From contig CALAMX010000082.1 in assembly GCA_937925755.1 (NCBI GenBank), forward strand, positions 1 to 6,286: a stretch of DNA of 6,286 nt. The letters run 5' to 3'. This document shows positions 1 to 6,202 of this stretch, piece after piece. The DNA comes from an uncultured Burkholderiales bacterium (GTDB lineage: Bacteria; Pseudomonadota; Gammaproteobacteria; Burkholderiales; Thiobacillaceae). Positions within the stretch are counted from its first letter, which is position 1. The number at the start of each line of letters is the position of its first letter. Below the pieces are notes generated by a model. The model ran no database searches. It was not told the origin of the DNA and was given only the letters and a program-made list of their open reading frames with translations. Position numbers and translations under genes: made by a program.

Positions 1-1035
1 GACGCCCTGGATGGCGGGGAGGTTGGGTCGGAAAGCCGCCGGCGGCAGATGCGGCATGTGAAAGATCACGCCGATGAGCTTGTTGTCCGGTGTGCGACGG
101 ACCTTGAAGCGAAGTTGGTTGGGCAGGCGGGCGTTGTTGCCCCAGGCAGCGACCGAGTGGTTGGTAACCGGGTAACTCAGCCAGTGCCGCGGCTCGGGAG
201 TCGGCGCATTTTTTCCGGTGGTAAAGACGAATTGCGTGCGCAGTCCGATCTTGATGATCGCCAGCGTCTTCATCAATGACTTCCAGTCTGCGTGCGGCGC
301 GGTCTGCCTGATGAGCGCGCCCTTCTCATCCTGGCCGATCGCATGCGGCCAGTCGCGGTCGAGACAGTCGCGCCAGAGGCGCAGTGGTAGCGCTTGCGCC
401 TCGCCCCCGTCATTTGCCGAGGGGTGCGGGTCCAGAGCGTAGGAACCCCAGCCGTTGCGGCTCCTGCCGCCCAGGGCGCCAAAGCAGTGCATGAGCCAGA
501 GTGTGCGCTCAAGCCGCGGGGCATTAGCTTCGATCAGGCGTTTGAGTTCTGCGTTTGCATGGGTAGTTGGGTAAGCGATGGCAAGAGTGGCCGCCTCGCC
601 GGCCTGGATGGCGGCGTTGGCTTTCAGGGACGTGGTACGTTTCACGTTGTTGTAGATCAATGGACCAAAGCCCAAATAAAGAGCACTGCCGATTGGGACA
701 AGTTTTTGTTCTTTGTTCCTAACTTCCGGGTGGGTCACGGTGTCATCACCAGGCCAGTTCGAGGTTTTTAGCGCCCCCTCGTCCCATCGCTCTAGCCGGA
801 TTCGCACCAGGCTCTTGCAAAATTCGTTTTCCAACCACGCATTGCCGAACAGCAGGCCCTCCTCACGGCGCATGTCGGCCACACGGACACGGTAGCCTTT
901 GGCCGCCGCATAGGCCACGCGCCACCATTGTCGTAGTTGCGCCTTGATCGGCGGCGTGCGCCACTGGCCGTTTTGCTCGGCATTGCCGAGAAAGGCAGGG
1001 GTGTTGAAGCGAAGGGTGTATTCGAGTCGTTTCAT
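1..1035 (-). CDS. cmr1: Type III-B CRISPR RAMP protein Cmr1 (C-terminus cut off by window edge)
   Basis: The frame is open for 345 codons from the ATG at 1035 to position 1, with no stop in the window, so the 3' end is missing. Residues 11-39 hold the Cmr1-like N-terminal signature: NTPAFLGNAEQNG, then PPIKAQLRQWWR with K31, R35, W37, W38 and R39. A glycine-rich RAMP loop lies at about 185-198 (FGALGGRSRNGWGS). The stretch from about residue 302, ARLPNQLRFKVRR, looks like part of a second RAMP domain. RAMP proteins have ferredoxin-like RNA-binding folds, and Cmr1 sits at the head of the Cmr complex near the crRNA 3' region. A GGGAG ribosome site 7 nt upstream supports the 1035 start. In-frame ATG 1056 and GTG 1062 are possible but lack it. 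The gene is last of the three cas genes seen, after a 190-nt gap. Its middle (about 540-900) is poorer in GC than its neighbours. The RAMP call is firm. The exact subtype rests on remembered motifs, and another RAMP subunit remains possible. Confidence 0.8.
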   Translation of the reverse strand, partial: MKRLEYTLRFNTPAFLGNAEQNGQWRTPPIKAQLRQWWRVAYAAAKGYRVRVADMRREEGLLFGNAWLENEFCKSLVRIRLERWDEGALKTSNWPGDDTVTHPEVRNKEQKLVPIGSALYLGFGPLIYNNVKRTTSLKANAAIQAGEAATLAIAYPTTHANAELKRLIEANAPRLERTLWLMHCFGALGGRSRNGWGSYALDPHPSANDGGEAQALPLRLWRDCLDRDWPHAIGQDEKGALIRQTAPHADWKSLMKTLAIIKIGLRTQFVFTTGKNAPTPEPRHWLSYPVTNHSVAAWGNNARLPNQLRFKVRRTPDNKLIGVIFHMPHLPPAAFRPNLPAIQGV

Positions 1036-1042
1036 GGTTTTT

Positions 1043-1047
1043 CTCCC
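1043..1047 (-). promoter_or_regulatory. Ribosome binding site of cmr1
   Basis: On the minus strand GGGAG lies 7 nt before the ATG at 1035. This is good Shine-Dalgarno spacing and decides the cmr1 start against the in-frame candidates at 1056 and 1062. Confidence 0.6.
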
Positions 1048-1065
1048 AGCGGTCATCTGCACGAT

Positions 1066-1108
1066 ACCGGATCTTCCGGTGCGACAGGCGCGCCGCAAGC
1101 TTGCGCAA
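1066..1108. promoter_or_regulatory. Cluster of short palindromes in the leader of cmr1
   Basis: Within about 40 bp there are an inverted repeat ACCGGA-TCT-TCCGGT (1066-1080), the 8-bp palindrome GGCGCGCC (1087-1094), the 12-bp palindrome CGCAAGCTTGCG (1094-1105) and the overlapping TTGCGCAA (1101-1108). They lie 31-73 nt upstream of the cmr1 start, in the gap that breaks the operon. No T-tract follows on the minus strand, so this is not an evident intrinsic terminator. It could be an operator, an internal promoter region or an RNA structure. No recognisable -35/-10 pair was seen. Confidence 0.3.
1095..1104. repeat. Palindrome GCAAGCTTGC, copy 1 (upstream of cmr1)
   Basis: A perfect 10-bp palindrome, 59 nt before the cmr1 start codon and inside the csm6-cmr1 gap. 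On the plus strand it extends to GCAAGCTTGCGCA, which is shared exactly with copy 3. One of three copies found by eye, one upstream of each cas gene. Confidence 0.5.
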
Positions 1109-1225
1109 GGGCCTGACCATGGACCTTCCCCTCCTCCAGGAAAAGGCGGGCAGCATATCCCGTGCCTCGAGATGTGTTGGCGCGTGACCGCGCTGCATGC
1201 CGGGGATGACGCAGTCGCACGTGTC

Positions 1226-2353
1226 TCACGCCTCGAGTTGGATCTGCGCCGCGCCAAGGGGTAGGGCGTAGCGGCTGGCGCCGCGCGGGCCGGTGCGGCG
1301 GATCTGGTAGCGTTGCGCCACGGGCACGCCCAACGCCCTGGCGAAGGCCTTGTTGATGCGGCTTTTCTGCGGTTCGAAATACTCGCCCAGGGCCTTGGGG
1401 TCGTCCTTGCGCCAGGTCACGGCCTTTTCCAGGCGTTCGAAGTCGGCGCTCGCCGGGTGCATGACCTGGCGCGCATGTCGCAGAAAGTCATCGGCTACCT
1501 CGGGCCGAGTCCAGTCGACTTCCGGCTCGTCAGTCCGGGCGCGACAGGCGAGCCAGTAGAGCACGGCAAACTCGGTTGTGCCCAGGTCGATGCGCTCGCC
1601 GTCGGCATAGGCCACGGCATCGGCCTTTCTCAGCCGCAGCAGCGGATCGGCCAGCACGCGATTGGCGGCATCTACCGCCTCGGAGAAATCGGCTTGCCCA
1701 TCGAGCAGGCGCGTCGGCAGCCCCTCACGCAGGCGCACGAAAGGGATCTCGGCCAGAGTCACGCGCGCCTCGCGGCAATTGGCGAGCCGCTGCTCGCGGG
1801 TCTGGATCACCCGCTCGTAAGGCGTGGGGTAGAAGAAATCCCAACTCGACTCGAAAGGCTCGCTCACCAGGACGTGGGAAAGCCTGTCCTGCGGGCGACC
1901 GTAGAGGGACAGGGCATAGCCCAGGTAATAGCCCATGGTCTTGCGCCCGCCCGCCAGCGAGACATGCAAGGCGCTTGAGGGGTCGGCGGTGAGGGCGCGC
2001 ACGGTCTCGCTGATGAGATCGGCGGCCAAGCGGTTGTCTGCGGGGCTGCGGATGTCGTCGAGGGGTTTGCCCTGTGTATCGGTGAGCACCTGGATGTGCG
2101 AGGCATCGAAGGCGATACCACTTAGGCCAAAGTCGCGGCAGAAGCGATGAAACCAGCCGGGTTCGTCCGAGAGCAAGGCGAGCCGGGCGCGCTCGGCACC
2201 CTCGCGGGTGGTGATCAGCCGCACCTCGGTGGGGACGAAGGCCGGCTCGGCGTGGATCAGGGCGTAGAGAGTTTCCGTGACCACCTGTGGCGTGAGGCCG
2301 GTCACCGCGAGCAGGATACGGCGTGGATAGGCGTGGGGCGGATTGGGTGTCAT
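1226..2353 (-). CDS. csm6: CRISPR-associated CARF protein, Cas_NE0113 family (Csm6 / ring nuclease label)
   Basis: 375 residues. The N-terminal half is a Rossmann-like CARF domain. Motif one is ILLAVTGLTPQVVTETLY (13-30). Motif two, around SLAGGRKTMGYYLGYA (132-147), is the CARF ligand loop, followed by VSEPFESSWDFFYPTP (163-178). Both match the Cas_NE0113 family, which sits beside type III cas genes. CARF domains bind cyclic oligoadenylate made by activated Cas10, and some degrade it. From about 255 the C-terminal part (LGTTEFAVLYWLACRAR, then SRINKAFARALG near 331-342) looks like a winged-helix region and not a typical HEPN nuclease. The only R-x4-6-H match is R292-x6-H299, in unconvincing context. 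The catalytic role (ring nuclease, RNase or regulator) is therefore uncertain. The ATG at 2353 overlaps the cas6 stop by 4 nt (ATGA) and has a strong GAGGAG upstream. An in-frame ATG at 2479 would add 42 residues overlapping cas6 and is unlikely. Confidence 0.88.
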   Translation of the reverse strand: MTPNPPHAYPRRILLAVTGLTPQVVTETLYALIHAEPAFVPTEVRLITTREGAERARLALLSDEPGWFHRFCRDFGLSGIAFDASHIQVLTDTQGKPLDDIRSPADNRLAADLISETVRALTADPSSALHVSLAGGRKTMGYYLGYALSLYGRPQDRLSHVLVSEPFESSWDFFYPTPYERVIQTREQRLANCREARVTLAEIPFVRLREGLPTRLLDGQADFSEAVDAANRVLADPLLRLRKADAVAYADGERIDLGTTEFAVLYWLACRARTDEPEVDWTRPEVADDFLRHARQVMHPASADFERLEKAVTWRKDDPKALGEYFEPQKSRINKAFARALGVPVAQRYQIRRTGPRGASRYALPLGAAQIQLEA

Positions 2354-3366
2354 GGCGGTGTCTCCTCGATGACCCCCATTGTCGATCCATCCCGGCTCGC
2401 TGGATGAGCCGGCAAGCTTGCGGGCTCGAGGCGGTAGTGGCCCAGCCCCATGGTGGCGCCGCTGCCGGCGTGCAGCCATTGGCCGAGCCAGAGATAGGGC
2501 CAGAATGGAGCGAGGTCGGCACCCGCCAGATCGATGCGTCCCACCACGCCGCCCAGTCGCATGGCGGCCTTCTGGCGGTGGGAATAGCGGGTCTTGTCCT
2601 GCCAGACCAGGGTGGTTCTGGCCTCGACCTGGCGTGCGGCGTCCATCAGGGCGCGGAAGTCGGTCTCCAACGGGGTGTCGGTGTGGAAGGCAGTGAGCAT
2701 GGACACCCGCCGCAGCAGGTTGCTGAACAGGTCGGCGAAGCGGAATTCCTCCGGGCCGACGTGGCGACCCTCACGCTTCACGCGCAGGGGGGTGAGCAGC
2801 ACGATGCGGCAGGTGGCTGGTGCTGGAGGCGGCACCGGAGAGGCGACCGGGCGTGCATCGAGGGGCTCCCCGGGCCGGTGGATGGTCTCCCATCGTTCGC
2901 CGCCCACGAATACTTCCTGATCGACGGCAACCAGGGGCAGCCGATTACCGGCCACGCCGCGCGGCCCCTCGGCGGCACGGGCCAGGGCGTGGATGAACAG
3001 GGCGAGATGCCGGTTGGCCTGGCCGACGAGGGTGAAGCCAAGGGTGTAGGTCTGCGCATGCACCTGACCCGGCTCCAGGACGAAGGGATGCGGTGCCGTC
3101 TCGTAGCGGCGCATCTTGGTCGCGCCAGGCGGCGGTGGCGTGTCGTAGAAATAGGAGTAGGCGCAGGACAGGTAGAGGGCGCAGGCCCGGCACTGTGGCA
3201 GACGGGTGACGCATACCGTGCGCTTCAGGGCATGACCCAGGGCGCCGCGCCAGGCGGAGCCTGGGAATTCGCCCATGTGCACGGGGGCTTCGGCCGCGAA
3301 ACGGGCGCGATAGCGGCCTATGCTCAGCCGCGGGTCGGGCAGCCGGGATTGGGTCCCCTCGTTCAT
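2350..3366 (-). CDS. cas6: CRISPR pre-crRNA endoribonuclease Cas6 (RAMP, type III-associated)
   Basis: 338 residues from the ATG at 3366. Cas6 cleaves the long CRISPR transcript within repeats to release crRNAs. Near the N-terminus, IGRYRARF (16-23) and PGSAWRGALGHALKR (35-49) match the first RAMP strand and helix of this Cas6 family. A four-cysteine cluster follows (C52, C59, C62, C68), then YSYFYDTPPPP (70-80) and PHPFVLEPG (92-100). The C-terminal part has GGVVGRIDLAG (272-282) and the glycine-rich RNA-binding loop HAGSGATMGLGHYRLE (299-314). Length and motif order fit the CRISPR_Cas6 (PF10040) family as I know it. H299 or another histidine may act in catalysis, but this family varies and I cannot assign the site. 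It is the first gene of the operon and overlaps the CARF gene by 4 nt. Neither candidate start has a clear Shine-Dalgarno. ATG 3366 was chosen because homologues begin just before the first strand. A TTG at 3399 would add 11 residues. Confidence 0.9.
   Translation of the reverse strand: MNEGTQSRLPDPRLSIGRYRARFAAEAPVHMGEFPGSAWRGALGHALKRTVCVTRLPQCRACALYLSCAYSYFYDTPPPPGATKMRRYETAPHPFVLEPGQVHAQTYTLGFTLVGQANRHLALFIHALARAAEGPRGVAGNRLPLVAVDQEVFVGGERWETIHRPGEPLDARPVASPVPPPAPATCRIVLLTPLRVKREGRHVGPEEFRFADLFSNLLRRVSMLTAFHTDTPLETDFRALMDAARQVEARTTLVWQDKTRYSHRQKAAMRLGGVVGRIDLAGADLAPFWPYLWLGQWLHAGSGATMGLGHYRLEPASLPAHPASRDGSTMGVIEETPP
2361..2367 (-). promoter_or_regulatory. Ribosome binding site of the CARF gene, inside the cas6 3' end
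   Basis: On the minus strand GAGGAGA lies 7 nt before the ATG at 2353. It fixes that ATG as the start and, with the ATGA stop/start overlap, suggests translational coupling to cas6. Confidence 0.75.
2412..2421. repeat. Palindrome GCAAGCTTGC, copy 2 (upstream of the CARF gene, within cas6)
   Basis: The same 10-bp palindrome, 58 nt before the CARF start codon. It is embedded in the last codons of cas6, where it encodes part of the ALEPASLPA-like tail after the glycine-rich loop. It shares CGGCAAGCTTGCG with copy 3 on the plus strand. Confidence 0.45.
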
Positions 3367-3462
3367 CCAAGTCGGCGTTTTTTTGTCGGGATTATGCAAG
3401 ATGGAGCCGTTCGAGTCGAATGGGTCTCAACGATACAGGCACTGCCGAGGACCGACACTACG

Positions 3463-3472
3463 GCAAGCTTGC
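3463..3472. repeat. Palindrome GCAAGCTTGC, copy 3 (upstream of cas6)
   Basis: The third exact copy. It lies 63 nt before the TTG at 3399, or 96 nt before the preferred cas6 ATG at 3366. It shares CGGCAAGCTTGCG with copy 2 and GCAAGCTTGCGCA with copy 1. Confidence 0.45.
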
Positions 3473-3528
3473 GCATACCGCCCAGCCGGCCAAGGCAAGC
3501 GGTCGTTGGATGATTTGGCCCGCGCCCT

Positions 3529-3548
3529 TGGGCGACCCGGGTCGCCCA
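3529..3548. promoter_or_regulatory. Perfect 20-bp palindrome upstream of mutS
   Basis: TGGGCGACCCGGGTCGCCCA reads identically on both strands with no spacer. It lies 73 nt before the mutS GTG and just upstream of a weak -10-like TAAACT (3563-3568). A dimeric regulator site is plausible. A terminator is unlikely, because there is no loop or T-tract and no gene ends here. Confidence 0.35.
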
Positions 3549-3621
3549 GGTGACTTTGGGCGTAAACTAGCACTCGCTCGGGCGCTCTCCTCGCCACGGC
3601 CTTCGACCCCCTGCAGCCGAC

Positions 3622-6201
3622 GTGAAGCCGCAGCTCTTACCCGCCACGACCGACCGCCTCGACCAGCACACCCCCATGATGCAGCAGTATCTGCGCATCA
3701 AGGCGCAGTATCCGCACATGCTGCTGTTCTACCGCATGGGCGACTTCTACGAGCTGTTCTACGAGGACGCCGAGCGGGCGGCACAGCTCTTGGACATCAC
3801 GCTGACCACCCGCGGCACCTCGGCCGGCGAGCCGATCCGCATGGCGGGCGTGCCCGTGCACGCAGTGGAACAGTATCTGGCGCGGCTCATCCGGCTCGGC
3901 GAGTCGGTGGCCATCTGTGAGCAGATCGGCGACCCCAAAGGCAGCAAGGGACCGGTGGAGCGCAAGGTCGTGCGCATCGTCACGCCAGGGACACTCACCG
4001 AGGCGGGGCTACTGGAGGACAAGCGCGACGCCGTGCTACTCGCCCTCGTGCCCACGAAGTCGGCGCTCGCGCTTGCCTGGCTTACGTTGGCCAGCGGCGA
4101 CTTCCGCGCCACGGAGATCCCGTCCGGCCGACTGGCGGCGGAGCTGGCCCGTTTGGCACCGGCCGAGATCCTGCTGCCCGAGGACTGGCAGCACCCGGCG
4201 TTCGCGACATGCCGGACGGCTTTCACCCGGCGACCGACCTGGCAGTTCGATGCCGAGCGCGGCCGCCGGCTGCTCAACGAACACTTCGGCACCCACGCCC
4301 TCGACGCCTTTGGCGTCGAGGATCGCCCTGGCGTGCTGGCCGCAGCCGGGCTACTCATCGACTACGTCCGCCAGACCCAGCAGCAGGCCCTGCCCCACAT
4401 CACCCGCCTGCGCCTGGAGCGCGACGACAGCTATGTCGGGCTGGACGCCGCCGCCCGCCGGACCCTGGAACTGACCGAGACCTTGCGCGGGGAGCCCGCG
4501 CCCACCTTGTTCTCCGAGCTCGACCGCGCGGTCACCGCCATGGGCAGCCGGCTGCTCAGGCACTGGCTGCACCACCCCTTGCGCGATCGAGCGGTTTTGC
4601 GTCGTCGGTTGGCCGTCCTCGGCGCCTTGCGGGAGGACGCGCGCCTACGCGAACAAGTGCGCGCCACGTTCAAAGGGATGGCGGACATCGAGCGCATCAC
4701 CGCCCGCATTGCCCTGAAGAGCGTCCGCCCCCGCGAACTGGCGGGTCTGCGCGACGCCCTCGCGCGGCTGCCGACGCTCAGCGAGGTGCTGGCCACCGCC
4801 GACGAGCCGCTGGCCGGCTTCGCCGCCGGCTTGCAACCGCCCGAGGGGATCGTCAAGCAGCTCAGCCAGGCCTTGCTGCCGGAGCCGGCCGCCCAGTTGC
4901 GTGAGGGCGGCGTCATCAACGACGGTTATGATGCCGAGTTAGACGAGCTGCGCCGGCTACAGTCAGGCTGCGGCGAGTTCCTGCTCCAGCTCGAGGCGCG
5001 TGAACGCGAGCGCACCGGGATCGCCAACCTGCGCGTCGAGTACAACAAGGTCTCCGGCTTCTACATCGAGGTCACGCGCGCCCAGGCCGACCGCGTACCG
5101 GCCGATTACCACCGCCGGCAAACGCTCAAGAACGTCGAGCGCTACCTGACCCCCGAACTCAAAGACTTCGAGAGTCGCTATCTCTCCGCCGCCGAGCGGG
5201 CCTTGGCGCGCGAGCGCCTGCTCTACGAGGCCCTCCTCGACAGCCTCACTCCGAACATCCCGCAGTTGCAGCGCCTCGCCCGCACGGTCGCGGAACTCGA
5301 TGTGCTCGCCGGGCAGGCCGAGCTGGCGGCCGAACGCGCCTATGTGGCCCCGACCTACAGCGAAGAGTGGGGCATCCACATCGTCGCCGGGCGTCATCCA
5401 GTGGTCGAAACCCGGGTCGAGGCTTACATCCCCAACGACGTGGCGCTCACCCCGGCGCGACGCATGCTCATCATCACCGGCCCCAACATGGGCGGCAAGT
5501 CCACCTACATGCGCGCCACGGCGCTCATCGTGCTGATGGCCTGCTGCGGCCTCTACGTGCCAGCGCAACAGGCCACGATCGGTCCCATCGACCAGATCTT
5601 CACCCGCATCGGCGCCGCCGACGACTTAGCCGGCGGGCGTTCCACCTTCATGGTGGAAATGACCGAGACGGCCGGCATCTTGAATTACGCCACCGAACAG
5701 AGCCTGGTCCTGCTCGACGAGATCGGCCGCGGCACCTCCACCTTCGACGGCGTCTCCATCGCCTGGGCAGTGGCCCGCCATCTCGCCGAGAGGATCCGTT
5801 GCCCGACCCTGTTCGCCACCCATTATTTCGAGCTCACCCAACTCGCCCAAGCGTACAAAACCATTGCCAACGTCCATCTGGACGCGGTGGAGGCCGGCGG
5901 CGAGCTCACCTTCCTGCACGCCGTGCAAGAGGGCCCCGCCAGCCAGAGCTATGGGCTGCAGGTGGCGCGGCTGGCGGGCGTGCCGGCGGCGGTGATCAGC
6001 ACCGCACGGCGCAAGCTCATGGAGCTCGAAAACCAGCAAGTCGCCATCTCCGGGCAAGGCGACCTGTTCGCCAATCTCCCCCCGCCTGCCGCTTCTCACC
6101 CGGTGCTCGAGCGGCTCGCCGCCATCGACCCAGATGCGCTGACCCCGCGCCAGGCCCTGGACTGTCTCTACGAACTGAAACGTTTGCTCGAAGCCTCTTG
6201 A
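3622..6201 (+). CDS. mutS: DNA mismatch repair protein MutS
   Basis: 859 residues, close to the 853 of E. coli MutS, and full length. MutS binds mispairs and small loops in the cytoplasm and, using ATP, recruits MutL to start strand excision. The N-terminal mismatch domain has HTPMMQQYL (16-24) and the mispair-probing F-x-E motif in MGDFYELF (F42, E44). AGEPIRMAG and the SVAICEQIGDP block follow. The core has LELTETLRGE and MGSRLLRHWLHHP. The C-terminal ABC ATPase has Walker A GPNMGGKST (620-628, K626), the signature region GRSTFMVEMTE (S674 in the STF), Walker B LVLLDEIGRGTST (D699, E700) and the switch histidine H734 in FATHYFEL. QGDLF (812-816) fits the beta-clamp binding motif. DPDALTPRQALDCLYELK near the end is the tetramerisation tail. 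The start is GTG with no clear Shine-Dalgarno. It is the only start codon of the usual set between the upstream in-frame TAG at 3568 and the conserved region. All key residues are intact. Confidence 0.98.
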   Translation: MKPQLLPATTDRLDQHTPMMQQYLRIKAQYPHMLLFYRMGDFYELFYEDAERAAQLLDITLTTRGTSAGEPIRMAGVPVHAVEQYLARLIRLGESVAICEQIGDPKGSKGPVERKVVRIVTPGTLTEAGLLEDKRDAVLLALVPTKSALALAWLTLASGDFRATEIPSGRLAAELARLAPAEILLPEDWQHPAFATCRTAFTRRPTWQFDAERGRRLLNEHFGTHALDAFGVEDRPGVLAAAGLLIDYVRQTQQQALPHITRLRLERDDSYVGLDAAARRTLELTETLRGEPAPTLFSELDRAVTAMGSRLLRHWLHHPLRDRAVLRRRLAVLGALREDARLREQVRATFKGMADIERITARIALKSVRPRELAGLRDALARLPTLSEVLATADEPLAGFAAGLQPPEGIVKQLSQALLPEPAAQLREGGVINDGYDAELDELRRLQSGCGEFLLQLEARERERTGIANLRVEYNKVSGFYIEVTRAQADRVPADYHRRQTLKNVERYLTPELKDFESRYLSAAERALARERLLYEALLDSLTPNIPQLQRLARTVAELDVLAGQAELAAERAYVAPTYSEEWGIHIVAGRHPVVETRVEAYIPNDVALTPARRMLIITGPNMGGKSTYMRATALIVLMACCGLYVPAQQATIGPIDQIFTRIGAADDLAGGRSTFMVEMTETAGILNYATEQSLVLLDEIGRGTSTFDGVSIAWAVARHLAERIRCPTLFATHYFELTQLAQAYKTIANVHLDAVEAGGELTFLHAVQEGPASQSYGLQVARLAGVPAAVISTARRKLMELENQQVAISGQGDLFANLPPPAASHPVLERLAAIDPDALTPRQALDCLYELKRLLEAS

Positions 6202-6202
6202 G

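Larger units (their letters stand above)
3367..3621. other. Divergent intergenic region between cas6 and mutS
   Basis: These 255 nt separate divergently transcribed cas6 (minus) and mutS (plus), so promoters for both must lie here or inside the genes. No strong sigma70 -35/-10 pair was found on either strand. A weak -10-like TAAACT at 3563-3568 on the plus strand has no acceptable -35 at 16-18 nt. The region holds palindrome copy 3 (3463-3472) and a 20-bp perfect palindrome (3529-3548). No RNA gene, CRISPR repeat or convincing small gene was seen. Confidence 0.6.

Noticed and set aside
49..771. Several plus-strand frames over the left 0.8 kb
   Set aside because: The minus strand here carries an uninterrupted frame with Cmr1 motifs, so the plus-strand frames are shadows.
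863..1198. Minus-strand frame of 111 codons across the gap and into cmr1
   Set aside because: Most of it overlaps cmr1 in another frame and shows no recognisable protein features. The strong Shine-Dalgarno-like tract is kept only as a finding.
1313..1978. Plus-strand open frame (221 codons) opposite the CARF gene
   Set aside because: A shadow of the minus-strand CARF gene, with no family motif seen.
2323..3513. Long plus-strand open frame (396 codons) opposite cas6
   Set aside because: It is antisense to a gene with clear Cas6 motifs. Its product is low in recognisable motifs, and long antisense frames are expected in GC-rich coding DNA.
3529..3548. Palindrome as an intrinsic terminator
   Set aside because: There is no loop and no T-tract, and the flanking genes diverge so no transcript ends here.
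3563..3568. mutS -10 box TAAACT
   Set aside because: It matches the consensus at four of six positions, but no -35-like hexamer lies at 16-18 nt, so it is not listed as a promoter.
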